DNA of 64,000 nt from Melastoma dodecandrum (Eukaryota > Streptophyta > Magnoliopsida > Myrtales > Melastomataceae). The notes under the pieces were generated by a model that searched no databases, was not told the origin of the DNA, and was given only the letters and a program-made list of their open reading frames with translations. Within the stretch, counting starts at the first letter, position 1, and the number at the start of each line of letters is the position of its first letter. The stretch spans positions 2,294,001 through 2,358,000 of the forward strand of contig JARUPY010000538.1 of the NCBI GenBank assembly GCA_029817715.1, given 5' to 3'. This document shows positions 25,023-38,402 of this stretch, piece after piece. The translations under genes and the position numbers were made by a program.

Positions 25023-25160
25023 GGTTATCGAGATAAATCATACTTATCCAAATGTCACGCTTATCGATGTTATCCGATAGCGTTACGCATATCGAGATTA
25101 TTCATACTTATCCGATAGCGTTACGCATATCGAGATTATTCATACTTATCCGATTGCGTT
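25023..25160. repeat. 38-bp tandem repeats in the copia leader
   Basis: Two perfect 38-bp units (25081-25118 and 25119-25156), containing CATATCGAGATTATTCATAC, with degenerate partial copies on both sides. Confidence 0.85.
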
Positions 25161-25311
25161 AATAACAAACATCATTCAAAACTTTAATGATGTTGCCAAA
25201 ATTTAAACGGTCGTTATCGTCGATTTAAACTCGATAACCGAAGATATCAGAAAGAGAAAACAACGAAATATAATCAAAATTTCTCCTCAGAATTGTAAAT
25301 CCGTATAATCC

Positions 25312-25323
25312 GCTCTGATACCA
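25312..25323 (-). other. tRNA-iMet primer-binding site of the copia element
   Basis: The minus strand reads TGGTATCAGAGC, the canonical 12-nt plant initiator-Met primer site, two bases inside the 5' LTR. Confidence 0.95.
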
Positions 25324-25325
25324 CG

Positions 25326-25924
25326 TGTTGACTATCTCATATACTCGGAGAAGTCACAATTCTCAATAAACAGCGGAAACAGGATCGTTTACACGGATTT
25401 ACAATCACAAAGGAAGAACCGGATAGTAAACGTACCCGTAGTTGACATTTTGTGGATGTAGAAGATGAATTCAAGGAGCGTAGATCCTTTTCCCCTTTTC
25501 CTTCCCTAACGACTGCTCTCGATGGAGGAGGCGTAAGAAACTGACGATCGAGACCTTATGAATCGATTTCCAGAAATTCCATATATATATATATGGTTTC
25601 CTTTGTGAAAAGTCAGTTTTGCCCTTTATTAAATAAAAGTCTGAAGGACAGGGGAATGGACCTAGCCGTAAATTACCATAATCCATAAAACCTACGGTCT
25701 TATCCATCAACAGACCATAGGCTATAAATGGCCTACACCCAGCTGTAAACCACATTAAATAATCGAGATGCGCATATCCCAATAACTTTAGTGATCACAA
25801 TACTTTAGTGGGATTTCATGCACTGCCTTATGTTACAGCTTGTTTTATAAAATGTAGTTTGATGAAGTAAAGAAAGAAGATTAATACAAAAATATACAAT
25901 TAATTGTAGCCCAAAATTCCAACA
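25326..25924 (-). repeat. 5' LTR of the copia element
   Basis: 599 bp, partner of 12651-13249. The target duplication TGGTG follows directly at 25925-25929. Confidence 0.97.
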
Positions 25925-25929
25925 TGGTG

Positions 25930-28900
25930 ACGTCGAAACGTTGATACGAGATTCTTGGCTGTGTATAGACATTTTATACCTGCATATTGAATCCCCGATT
26001 AACCAGCTGAGATCTATGATCCCCTGGCGAGCTCGCTCTTGTAGATGATGATGTTACGAGGAACATGAAATTCTCCCCTCCCCCCCCCCCCCACCTTACA
26101 GTTCGAATCTGGTCGCCCTTGCAGAAAGCCACTTCACGAGCAATGTAACACGTCTCTTTTCTTTTCGATAAGTAATCTGAACGCGTCTCTCGATTATTGG
26201 GACCATGCATATTCTTACATCCCTTGACATGGCATCCCTCCACATCTTCTCGGACAATCTGGCTCCACCAACAGAAGCTGATGCCGACCATGGAGAAAAA
26301 GAGATAAGAAGTTACTGGGCAAATGTCCCGAAGTTGAGGCTAAAATCATTGTCGAACAGTACATAAATAACTGAGCAGATCATATCCTATCCTGTCCTGG
26401 ATAAAAACATTCCTCGAATTCGGCCGTGCCACATGCACTGAATCCAGCGTAACATGGTAAACATCAAAGGCTATCCGGAAACATTTGAGCGGTAAACATA
26501 ACCCTAACCCCAGGCTGTTAAATAAGCAAGAATCCCACAACATGGAGGCAACGAATGCATGGCCCTCCTATCACGGTGTTTGAATAATTGGCTGGAGTTG
26601 TCGTGGCCGGAAATAAAACGCGTCAACGCCGGCCTTTACCGAGGTGAGCTCCATTTACAAGCTGCAGGTTGCTTGCTTCACCGTTAGAGGAAAACCTAAT
26701 CCGAACCAAAAAAAAAAAAAACAAAATATATCAAATATTTTTGAACATATGGTCCAGGCAGGACAACAGTATTGTCATAATCGTACAACGAAGAAAAGCA
26801 AATATCCATGTGTCGGGCCCATGAAATACGAATGAATTAATTGTCTCTCCCACCCCCCCCCCTCCACCCAAAAAAAAAAAAGAATCCACTTTGATTGGTT
26901 TGGTCCCTGCGCTTCCTTCACAATGTATTATTGACGAAATTTTGAGAATTGGGATATATTTCTTATATTTATTTTTATTTCATTCTGATTATTTTACCTA
27001 TCTGGCAAATTTGGTAAGAAGGGATTTAACTTTAGTTGCCAGTTTTCTTACACAAGCCATAAAGTCCAACAGTTATTACTTGCTTTCTATCAACATTCTG
27101 CTGGTTAACCTTAATGGCTTCATTAATAACAATAATAATAATAATAAATCAGATTACCGATCCTATTTATCTAAACTTTCGAGCCATTAAATTAATCCTA
27201 TTGAAGTTGAACCAATCTTAAAAGTTTAATTCCGATCGTACAGATCTTGAAAATCATGACCGAAATCACTTCCCCTTTTCTCGTTCGCCATCACCAGCAT
27301 TAAGGATGATGGACAAAAATCTGCGAGTCTCTGGGTAATGTACACAGCTTAATCTCTCTCTCTCTCTCCAGTCCGTACAGTGAGGAACACAGTTCCTAAC
27401 TTTCCCTAGCTGTGGATTGGACTTGGACCGAGAAAAATTAAATTAAATTTTCAAAATAAACGAAGACAAGCGAGGACAAAACGATTTACAAGCAAAAGTA
27501 AAGGGCAATCTCTTCAACAGCTCTAGTTAATATACACAAAAAAATAGCCAAACCCAAATGAATCCAAAGAGAGATCATTAATTAGAAAGAACTGGGGTCC
27601 TGGATCGTTTGTGAGATTTTCTTTACATTATCTAATCCAAACAAATAATATAATATATTTTCATTACGCACATGCAATCACTAGACCTACATACATCAAT
27701 CATACATCAATCACAGTAGAAAACAGGCTTCAGAAACACTCGCATCAAAAAAACTTTTTGAACTTATTTTCCGGACCAATAAAAACTTAGGGCAAAGGGA
27801 CGATGATGGATGCAAGGACGATTGTTACTTCTTTTTTTTTTTTTTTTTTTGGGGGGGGGGGGGGCACAGGTATGCGTCAACACCAATGCATTTTACATTG
27901 TTAGTTTTGGTACTAACACCCCAAAAATACCCATTGAGCAATTTCACACGGGGAATGTAGGGAGCATGAAAAGGACATGGGGGGGTCCTCCCTCTAGTCA
28001 AATTATGTCCATCCCATTTTACCAATCCAAAGCCCTTCCTCCCTCTCTCAAACGACACACACAACCCTTTTCTTCTTTCGGTGCAGGGCGATGAAAGCAG
28101 CCATCATCGTCTTTTTTAAACCTAAAACTATTAGGCCAACTCTCCCCCGCTTCCTTTCAGTGCGATAAAAGGAAAGGAAAATTGATAATGGTGTCTCACG
28201 AGAAATAGCCAATCATTGCTGTTTTTATTTCTTTCTCTGAAGAAAAAATGGCATAAGGCTGCTGCTTTATGATCTCCTAACATCTACCAAAAGCTTTGAC
28301 CACTTCCTAACACTCAGCCTCTTCGGTAGTTACGACGACATCAACGAAGTGTTGCAATTTATATTCTTTAGAGCGGCATCTCGGGGTCGGGGTGAATAAT
28401 GAAATTGGGACCTTGAAGTGGAATAAAATTGATGATAGAAATGGTCAGGAGATTCTGAAATTAAAAAAAAAAAAGGAAAAAGAAATCTCTGGCTTGGCTG
28501 TCTTGTCCATTTGGCTAAGAGCATGCAGGGGAGGGGAGTAAAGGAGGAAGAGAGAAAAGGCCACAGCCACAGCCATTCAAATCTATCTAATTCTTCGTGT
28601 CATCTTACGCGCAGGCTCTGGCCATATCCCGATAGTTTTCTTTTAGTGAACATTATCGTACTCGACTGTGTTTAGCGTGGTTGATTGCACATGGGTCTTC
28701 AATTATTATGTAAGAAAAAAAAAAGACATATATTTTTCGTATCGTACGTGTGAATAACGTTAGGCAAGTCTCGGGTTTTATTATGGGCTTCTCGGTGTCG
28801 TGCCTTTAGAAAACTTCAAAACTACGGTTTCGGGAATCAAATTCTGTCGGGTACTGATATTGCTCATTCCTATCAAATATGGGGGTTACGGGAATAAATT

Positions 28901-31470
28901 TCCTTAAACAAAAGGCCTATATTTATTTATTTATTTCAAATAAGGAAGAAGTACTACCCCTTTTTAAATCCTTTTTTAAATGCAAAGATACTCTTATACC
29001 TGAGAAACACTAAAGCGTGTCGAATCGAAAAGGAAACCCTCACCCCCCCCCCCCCACCCCACCGGGACTTCCTTTTTAACCTTTCAAAACCTTCCCGAAA
29101 TTATAACAAAAAAAAAACATTGTTATCATTATTGACAGTGGTGTTGGTGGCACCCCTTTATTGAATAAACATCAAAGAGCTAGTAGCTTTTTTTCAAGAT
29201 AGATCTCGCTTGGGGAATCTTCTCCTGTTTGTCCATGTTTAGCCACCCAACAAAAATCTTAACTATCTCAAACACGCAGAGTACCAATTTTCCCTCAAAG
29301 GAGCGAGAAACTAGACGATGAAACTTTATAATCTAAAGCTAACACATATATATCTCGAGTTTAGTGCCATAAGTGTGTCGATGACGCATAACACATCGTG
29401 ACGAGAACGAGCGCGTGCGTGTGCACGCGTGGATGACAACGATGTGTCCATATACCAACCAAGGCCTCCCCCCATTGGGTCCAATTCAGGCATGCCATTA
29501 ATGTCCCTGGCAATTAAACTAGCTAGGGTTTCTCATCCATCAACCACTTTCTCCATCCCACAACACATAACATTACAAACGAAAAAGGGCAGATGCTAGG
29601 GCATTCAAGTTAATAGACTGCCTTTTTATTTAAAACTCCTCCCCACCCCCCCCCCCTAGAATTCCATTAGTGAGAGTCACGTGCTCCAATGGCGGACAAC
29701 ATATGTGGCAAATGAAAAAGAAAGGGAAAGATGGGTGGGGAAGAGTGCATGGCATCATCACCTTTTTGGACCCCATTTCCAGGACAGGACCCCACTCACT
29801 GACAACTACTACTTCCCACCCTTCTCTTTTTACCCTTTTTTTTCAGTGACCCTCGATAGATTTTAGTTCGCTTATCTAATCCTTAAACGTTAAAAATTAA
29901 CCTGTATTTGTCATGCCCCTCCCGAGTCTATGATGGAATATCATCATCCACTTCATGGTGATCATAAGAACCATTGTGTGGGGAAGGAAACAAAACAAGA
30001 AAAATAATTTCCTTAATGAATATATCCATGGCTTCCCAATCTTTGACAATAACATCCAAATGTTAAAAGGGTTGAAAGGATATGGACTATTATTGGAGAT
30101 TCATTCGCCTCAGTCCTCCTGTCAAAACCCCTTCCCCTACCATCGTGGTTTAAACTCCACAGGTGTACACGCCGATGATTTTATCACAAGATAAAGGATC
30201 AAAAGATCGATTAGGTTTTCGTCCATCGTCCGAGGCCGTTGCTCGCTCGTCCGTGCGTGTCCCCTCTCCCACCGGAATTCTACCAGTGTTGGATTCATTC
30301 TAGGGTTTCATGTCTTTTTTTTTTTCTCAGGAGGCAAACTGTTGATGAAAACAAAGAGGTGGGCAGGTTGAATAGGAAAGCGATAAGGTATCCCTACACA
30401 ACCCAGCCACGTGTTGCTTTGCCATTGGATCATACGCATCGAGTTGCCCAACTTCCTCGACTCACTCCTCTCTCTCCATCTGCCGAGTCTTTATTTTCTA
30501 GATACCCTCGGGGGCAATTGACTGCCTTGTGAATCTTTACATGAGATAGGAAACAAAAATTTATCAGATGAACAATTATTCCTGCTGATTTCATTTTATT
30601 TTTAAACTAATAAAAGGGTTAAACACTTAACACAGTTTGGGTAGGTATGTTCGCTTTTATTATTTTTCCTTCCCTAACAACAAAATTGATTTTTAGGTTT
30701 GCTTCTCTTTCAAAACATAGTCGTGTCTTTTTGTCCTAGCATCAAGGAAAGGATATTGCTACCTTTTTAAGCAGACCCAATTGTTTGGTAGAGAGATAGT
30801 TACTTTGGAACTACACAAGCGAGCTCAATTGGCAAGTTAAAAACAACCCACAACCCATGTTTGTCCGAATAATTATGGGTTTCCCATGTTCTAACACCTC
30901 CATGCCTTCTGCATGAAAAGGTCCATCTGTTTTGATCTGTCTGTATTCATAATGTTGGGAAATCATTCATTAGGCGAAAACACCATCCCACTTTCCAATA
31001 TTTTTCTTGTGGAGCCTCCATTTTTTCTCTAGATCCGCACCCGATTCCCCCTTTTTAATACCACAACCAGACACACACGATGGGATGATGAAAGCTCACA
31101 AGTCCCAACCCCATTACCCAAATCCATAGATTTTTATTAAAAAAAAATGGAGTTCCATTTCTTCTACCACTACCGGTTACTACAAAAGTTGATCCCTCTT
31201 AAGCAATGAAAAAAAAAATTTAGAAAAGGACCGAGGCAAGTGGGGCACATTAATAAGTAATTTCTAATAAATTAATTACTGCTCGTTAATTTATTTGCTC
31301 GGTGAAAAAGAAAAACAAAAAATTGTGGGGTCAAACTTTCCTTTTCTCCAAGTCTTTTATGAAAATACATTTAAAAATCTCTATTTAAAAAAAAATTAAA
31401 AAATAGAAAAGGAGAAAGAAAAGACAGTCTCAGTCACTTGTCACTTATTATTACAAAACTCCCCATTTTT
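25930..31470. other. Long noncoding interval
   Basis: No gene supported on either strand. It contains homopolymer runs (poly-C about 26080-26093; poly-T/poly-G 27831-27864; poly-C about 29043-29055), short microsatellites (AAT near 27130, CT near 27355, ATTT near 28920) and AT-rich DNA. The short ORFs show no family resemblance. The part nearest the right end is the distal upstream region of EMF1. Confidence 0.5.
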
Positions 31471-32703
31471 CTCTCTCTATCCCTCCCTCCCTCTCTCTCT
31501 CTCACAAACACAGACCCGAAAGATTTGTTTTTTCGAAAAACAATAAAATGACACCCACCACCCCCAAAAGCTTTTTTAACTTAGGGTTTTCCCCAATCAT
31601 GCGACACCAAATCGCTCTCCCCTCCCTCCCTTTCTCCCCCTAAGACCCTCCCCTTCGTCCTCGTCTCGCCGAGCTCTATCCGTAGCTGCCACTTTCACGG
31701 GTAGCCGTGGAGGATCCGCTCCTCGATCGGCGGTACCTGCCGGGGTTTCAGACTGATCGTTTTAGGTCCGTTTCCAGCTCGGATTTTGTCTTCTCGCTAT
31801 TGGGTCTCGATCGGGTTCGCTGTTTGGCTTCTGTTTTCTAAAGCTCGGGTTTTTTTTCTCTGCTGATGTGGAACTGGGATTGAGCTGTTTTTCGTGGGGA
31901 CGTCGCTGATGGGAGGGGTATTGGTTTTACTTTCACCGTGTAGTAACTTTTCATGTCAGCTGGTTACGTGCCCAGCTGAGGGAGGTGCTCGCCCGGATCG
32001 ATTTTACTCCGAAGCGTCGACCTTTCTGGCGTTGCGTGTGGACTGGGCAATTCAACCCCCATCTTCGTTGTTGTTTTGCTCTGGGGTTTGATTCGGAATT
32101 CCTGGGGATGAGTAATCAAACCCTAATTCAAAATTCAATTTTTCGGAACGCGGAGGGATTGATTGTTGCTCTCTGATGATTTCTTGTTGTCTTGGTTGAT
32201 GTTTTCTGGGTTTCTTATTATTATTGTTCGTTTTGATTTTATTGTAACTACTTCTGTTTTTCGGGTGGGGACGATCGGTGGCGTCTTGTATGAGTGCCTA
32301 AAACCCTAATACTACTTTCCCAGGGTACAAGTGGCTGTTATTTCATGTTGTATTCCCAGGATTCATGCCTTTGTTGGAGTCGCAGTTAAGTGATTATTCC
32401 TCTTAGTATGAGTAGATGAATCCAAATCACACCTTGTTTGATCGGATGAGGAAAATGTCTAGGGTTTATAGTTGACTTTGGAGATATAACTTGTGTGTCG
32501 TTGATCTCATGGATTTGACCCACGTCGTACAAATCCAATCCCTTTTAAGAGCCAACGGCTAAAGCCCCACGTATCTGTGGATTTGGTCTACGCTTCTTAA
32601 GTTGGGCGACGTAACAGTTTGTTTATTAAATGCTACAAAATTCTTTTCACTCCAATAACGGTTCCCTTCATCTGTAGCTGCAGCTCCTTTATTGGCTTAG
32701 TTT
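31471..32703 (+). promoter_or_regulatory. Probable promoter-proximal region and 5' leader of the EMF1 gene
   Basis: A CT-rich tract at 31471-31503, typical of plant core promoters and 5' UTRs, precedes GC-richer sequence. Acceptor-like CTGCAG at about 32680-32690 suggests a leader intron before the ATG. No strong ORF. Extent inferred, no transcript data. Confidence 0.4.
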
Positions 32704-35700
32704 ATGGATCAATTTGCTGAAGTTATCCCGGTTCCAGCAGCTGTAGATGATGCTTCTAAGGAGAACGGCATGGAAAAATGCAAGCATTTCTCTATGCGGT
32801 AAGTTATGAATGTACCTCCTTCACCTTCTCGAGAGAGTTTTCTTCTTTTCTGAAGCTTCTCGCTGCTTCAGGTTGCCCACATGTTAACCTTGATACACCT
32901 ACACCGTTCATGACAGTGTCTGTGTATGCATGGGCATCTGTGTTTTCCCAAACCTTCAAAGATCTGAAAATGTATTGAACAATGTGCAAATCGTACCTTC
33001 CCCGAATTAAGTTGCTACTAATAATTCTGCTGAAAATGAATGGCGTTACTTCTCTTGAAACTTTCTGTCTTCTGCAAACCATCCTGGAATCAAACTGTCA
33101 AACTTCGAGAGATCTGGCGAAACAAATCTATGCTTCCTGCTCAACTTGGGTAGTATATTTGTCAAAGGTCATTTATGAAGGTACCGAGTCTCAATACACG
33201 TGGAGAGTTGGGATTTCTTTTCCCCAAAATGTATAAACTAGTGTCCGTGATGCTAAATGCACTGCTTTAAGTAGTTGACTTTTATTCTAATGTAGGTGGT
33301 TTTTTGTTCTTAGAATGCTGACATAAGCTGTATTCTGCGGACAGTAAATATGTCTCCGAGATGCGGCAAAGGGATGCCAGCAAAGGCTGGCCATTTAAAT
33401 TGGACTATATCCCTTCTGAAGTGCCCAACGACGTTCTTCCTTCACTAGATGTTCCGGAATTCAGATGGTGGAAGTGTCGTTATTGTCTTCCTGAGTTTTG
33501 GGTCAGAGCGGAAGCAGAAAGTGGTGCTGTCAAGGATGCCTCCTGCGGAAAATACAAGTTAGGGGGTACCTTTGCTAATTCAGCGATCCTTGGTGAAACT
33601 GCAACGCTCACTTCTGATTGTCAGCTAACGCTTAATCTAGATATGGCAGTTTCGGAGAAGTCTAATCTTAAAATCTCAGCTGAAATCAGTCCTATTAGGT
33701 ACAATGCATCAGTATTAAGTGTTGCTGATAGGAGAGACATCGCCGTTCAGAACTGCTCTAAAGTTATTGAAGGTATATTTTGCATATCAACTAAATTTTA
33801 AATGACATTCAGCAAAAATGCGGCAGAAGTAATGATGATTGTTCACGCAAGGTGCTTTCCTTGACTATTATTTTTGTTTCTATTTTGCAGAGGTCGATGG
33901 AAACAATATCCAGGTGGAAACAGATGGTAAATCTCGTAAATCGTTACTCTGTATTTCAAGCTGTAATTTGCGAAAACCATCCTCAGTTGAATGTGCTTGG
34001 TCTTTGCATAATTGTCATATGTTTGTTATATTAAACAGAAACTCAAGGCTTAAAATCTATGCATTCTCCTGCCTTATGCTATGATGAAAATGGAAGTCTT
34101 GCCGCTGAGAATGATCATAATGCTTCAGAAACTACAGCGGATAAACAGGAAATTGACAGAAAGGTGACCAGGGATTGTGAGAATAATAAAGTTGAATTTC
34201 TCAATAGTTTTGTTGACCATGGAAACGAACCTGCTCCCGCTGACCTGGATCAACCTGAGTCTCCATCTTCTGATAGCACTGAAGTTGGTCCACACAAGAG
34301 CGGCAGTTTGCACAGAAGAAAATCTCGGAAGGTGCGTCTGCTTACAGACTTGTTGTCAGCCATTGAAGACACCAGTAGCAATCACATCAGGAAAGAAAAT
34401 GCCCCTTTACTTGCCATGTGCGATGCATCTCGAGAGTTGAGAAAGCAGGCTGTCGCAGAAGGAGAGATGGCTGAATGCAGAAATGCAAAGGTTTTCTTGA
34501 AAAAGAAAAGAAAGTTGACTTCAGAGGATTCCATGAAGTCCTCAAAGCATGCTCGTAAGAATCATGGAAAAGACAGCCCAACAATCTTTACAGGGACTGC
34601 AAAGAATGCTGATGCCGACCTTGATTCTAGAAGTGACGACAATGAACTCACCAGAATGTTTTCCCAGACTTCTGCTAAGAGTCATCTGCCGGAACATGTT
34701 GAAGAAGCTATGAACGAGAAGAAAAAGAAGAACCAAGTGATTGGGCATTCATCAGAAAAGAAGGCAATAAATTCTGACATAAAACATGCCTCCATTTCTT
34801 CCGACGGTGATGAGATTGCCAATGGTGCATTGGGTGCGACACTTTCTCCTTCACCAGGGACAAGTAAGAATATCTGTTTCTTCAAGGAGAAGAACAACTT
34901 GTCTCCCATGCAACCAGTCCAAGTTCATGCACTTTCTCAGGATACTTCCATTTGTTCAGGTCGTCCATTTGCAACGACGGATAAAAATGTGGGGGAACAT
35001 CTTCCAGGCTCTGTTCAATATTGGTCAGCAAAACCTTCTTCTGCTGTGAATGGGATACATCTCGCTTCAAAAACAGGCTCAAATGTCTCCCCTGGATCTG
35101 ATAAATTCTTCATCTCTGAAATGACACGAGGCCCTTCCTTCCATGGGATGGAGGACGTTTTCAGGGAAGGTGACACCATGAAGGACAATACTGAATCCAC
35201 TTTTATGCATGTGGATCCAAGTTGTCCTGCACGACGTGTATCAAATGCTTTTCGACCATATGGAGTTAATTGGATAATTGATGATGGTAACGACTACAGA
35301 ATCCCGTTTCTCAGTGAAAGGCAAAGATGTGCCCCCAATATGGTGGATCAGAGTTATTTTTGGACTCAAAATTTGGTGAGTGCCAGTGTCATTATTTGTT
35401 CTTTGCCATCACTGTTTTGTTCCTTTTTTATCCATATTAGAGGAGGATCCTGATTGTGTTTTGACATCGGTAACTTCTGAAAACTTGCTATTTCGGTGGC
35501 GGTTTTCTTTTCTTTTTTTGAAATATATTGTCTCATAAATTGCTATACTTTATCGATTGGTGGCTTTTCCCCCAATCAGTTGTTCTTCTTCTACTCTGGA
35601 AGGTGTGCCTCAAGCTAATCATATGTCCCCGTCAATGATTAGTTACTATTTTCTCTGACCTCTAAGAATGGCTTCTTCTATTGTTGTATCCATCAATCAT

Positions 35701-37479
35701 GTGTGTTACTCGTAAGATCGAGCATTTACTGGCATTGTTGTTGATCAGGGGATTTTGGGAGCAAGCAGGAAGAAAAAGGCCAATAAGCATCGAGAACACA
35801 TGGCGGTAGCGCAACAATGTCATGATAAATTGGTTGATCCAGGAAATCCTGATGACATTCCCATGGAAATCGTGGAACTCATGGCAAAGCATCAATATGA
35901 AAGGTGCCTACAAGATGCTGAAATGGAGCAAATCCATGTTTCAAGAGCTAAAAAGGTTTGGGATTCAGAAATCACTAAGATTGCCAAAGAAGATAGCAGG
36001 AAGAAGCAGAATTTGTGGATCAGTGATAGCTCTGAGAAACGAGAGTTCCATCCTCAAAATGGACATTCTGTGATGGCGTCAAAGGACTTTGGATCATCTT
36101 CTCAGAAATCATTTAATATATCTTCTAATGCGAGCTCAAGCAGTTACAAGGGGAACCGGGTGGAGAGATATTATATGCCTCCAGTGCCTCATACTTTTTT
36201 CAATGATCAGGGAATGCCACCCCGTAACTTTCCGTCTAACCGGGTTCCCAGTAATATCAGGAACATTCCAAGTAATGTTAGGAATGAGGATTGCTCCAGA
36301 AACAAGGGCTTGGATGGTAATTTTCTGAGTCTCGGGGTATCAGGCCCTTGGTATCCTCCCAAACAGAGTGAAGAGTTACCTCCACGTCATTCATCAATGA
36401 GGCCAGATTCCATACCCTTTGTGTATGGTATATTGCCGCAAAGTTGTGGCCTTCACCCCAACAGTATAAATTTTCAACCTGTTTGCACAAGAACGCCACC
36501 GAAAGTGGAAATGAATTGTTCTCGGGATCCTAGACTTTTCTTCTCAAGCGCCAGTGGCCTCCAGAAGCCTGAAAAGGACTTGAACTTTGAAGCACGTCAA
36601 GGAGCCAACATGAAGGATCCCCCGATTTCGAGACTTAAAAGGATGGAGCACGAGGAGCAGAGGATTGCATCCTTAGATATCTCTTCTAACGAAACCATCC
36701 CGGCAATGCATTTACTCAGCCTGATGGATGCAGGAATGCCTTCTGGTAAGAAAATTGGATTGGATGAGAATGCTAGACTCTCTAAACAACCTTCATCACC
36801 TTGTCGGTATCATGCAAAGGAGGTCTGCGGTTTGAATTTGGGACTCTGCAAGACGTGCATCCCCCTAAGACGCCAATCTTTTGATTATGATCATCAAGCA
36901 AAGGTCCTTCCAGGAAAATATCAGGAGCTTTCGGCTGCTCCCGGTTTCAGTCTATCTGCGTCCTTGAGTGGACCTGCAAATGTCTTTTCGTCAGGAAGTG
37001 TTGGTAAACCTCGTGTTCCTCTTGATGTGAATGAAAAAGGAAAGGGGAAGTGTTTCGAGGCAGGGAGCTCTGGAGTTGCCCCATCTCTTGCTGGAAATGT
37101 TGGCTTGGGGACGAGTTACGGCTTTAAGCCGTACCACAACATGGAAAGAAACTCCCCTAACTCTTTAGGGGCAAGAGTTATCTCCCAACAAATGTCAGAA
37201 AGACAGACAATTGAGGCTCCGAGTGAAATCCGTACTGCTATTCTGCCCCCAAGAAACAATTCCGAGGCTGCCATCTGCACGGTGAACCGGAACCCCGCCG
37301 AATTCAGCGTGCCCGAGGAAGGTAATATCTACTCGATCGGGCGTGATGACCTGAAACTCACAAAGAGGGTTGTCAGGAACAAACCCGAATTGTCTAATGC
37401 ACGTTGTCGCGGAGGAAAGAAAATGGCGAAGCTGAAGCATGCTGCTGGGACCAGCCAAAACCAACCCCAAACCGCCTGA
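32704..37479 (+). CDS. EMF1: EMBRYONIC FLOWER 1-like Polycomb protein
   Basis: Five exons: 32704-32798, 33345-33772, 33891-33926, 34039-35375 and 35749-37479. All introns are GT-AG and phases agree, giving about 1,208 residues. The N-terminus contains KCKHFSMRKYVSEMRQRD and then FRWWKCRYC, the conserved EMF1 signature. Internal features are a basic block SRKVRLLTDLL, a likely nuclear localisation signal KKKRK, and low-complexity serine-rich stretches. The second half has IPAMHLLSLMDAGM and PLDVNEKGKGKC. EMF1 is a plant-specific nuclear protein that acts with PRC1/PRC2 to maintain H3K27me3-dependent silencing of flowering and seed genes. It is slightly longer than Arabidopsis EMF1 (about 1,100 residues). 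Most of the protein is predicted disordered, so exon 3 (36 bp) and the N-terminal exon rest on splice phase more than similarity. Confidence 0.9.
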
Positions 37480-38402
37480 CCGGTACAATTTGTAATCCCC
37501 TACTTCTCTACAATCGATTCATGTCAGAGGTCCAACTAACTCCGGTGCATGCGGTATCTGGCAGGGATGGGCGCTTCGTGGCGAACAACTACCAACACAT
37601 GACGATTCAACTGAGAGTCAGCTGTAATCTAAAAAGGAACGACCCCATTTGGCGGGGAAGAGGAACTGCATACACAACTAAATATGTAAGAGTGAAAACA
37701 TCCAGATGTTGTTACAGCCCTGAGGTTAGTTAGTTCTGTACATAGTAAAAGAACCAGAGTTAGTCGGAAATGGGATTTTTCCAAGGACGGAGGACTTGGT
37801 CTGTGTAATCATCCAACGCCCTTTGGTCTGGACAAATACATGTGCATTTGGGATTGCGCATACCTTCTGCTTCATGGTACACAAATCCCTGCTTTACAGA
37901 CATAAAAACATAGGAAAAAAAAAAAAAGATTTGCCCTTACGTCCAGATGTGGCTGTCTTCTGATCTCTGTCTTCTGACTGATCCTTCCGATGCGTTTCTC
38001 GCCTCCTATCCATCCATTCACAACGTCTTGTGGGTCTACTGGTTGCTCCCATCAACCTTTTATACTTTCTGGTAAAATAGCAAATACCAACGACTTGGAA
38101 TTCGAATCATCCAAAGCAATGTAAAAACATTTTTGGTTGAGAAAGTAGTCAAAAGTTCATATGGTATTTTGTTTTGCAGTAATAGGCAAGAAGTCATTTT
38201 CCGAAGAGCTTAATTAAGTGGGATGGGGTTGGGGAGGATGCTTCTCACTCAGCAAGGAATGTTATGCTGTTATTATTATTATTATGTATATATATTAATG
38301 ATGTTGGGGTTTGATGGAAGATGATTGTTTAATTTAGTAATAATAGTAGGGCTCAGTGGTTAATTACACTATCAACACCATCACCATCACTACAATTTCA
38401 CT
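37480..38402. other. Intergenic region between convergent EMF1 and ARM-repeat genes
   Basis: Probably contains both 3' UTRs. A poly-A stretch lies near 37915-37930 and a TTA/ATT microsatellite near 38270-38290. No further gene. Confidence 0.5.

Larger units (their letters stand above)
12651..25924 (-). mobile_element. Ty1/copia LTR retrotransposon, interrupted by a nested gypsy element
   Basis: It is bounded by 599-bp LTRs that start TGTTG and end CAACA, and flanked by the perfect 5-bp target duplication TGGTG (12646-12650 and 25925-25929). It is transcribed on the minus strand. The primer-binding site complementary to initiator tRNA-Met lies 2 bp inside the right (5') LTR, and a purine tract abuts the left (3') LTR. 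Order along the element: 5' LTR, a leader of about 2 kb, gag-PR-IN-RT-RNaseH polyprotein, about 560 bp of 3' noncoding, 3' LTR. Without the nested 5,388-bp chromovirus and one duplicated 5-bp site the element is 7,881 bp. The LTRs differ at 10 of 599 positions (1.7%). The interruption and a nonsense codon make it non-autonomous now. Confidence 0.97.

Noticed and set aside
25974..26543. Cysteine-containing short ORFs (minus strand) as secreted peptides
   Set aside because: No credible signal peptide or conserved cysteine spacing, and a poly-C run interrupts the frame's context.
32799..33344. ORFs on both strands between EMF1 exons 1 and 2
   Set aside because: They fall in a clean GT-AG intron and match nothing.
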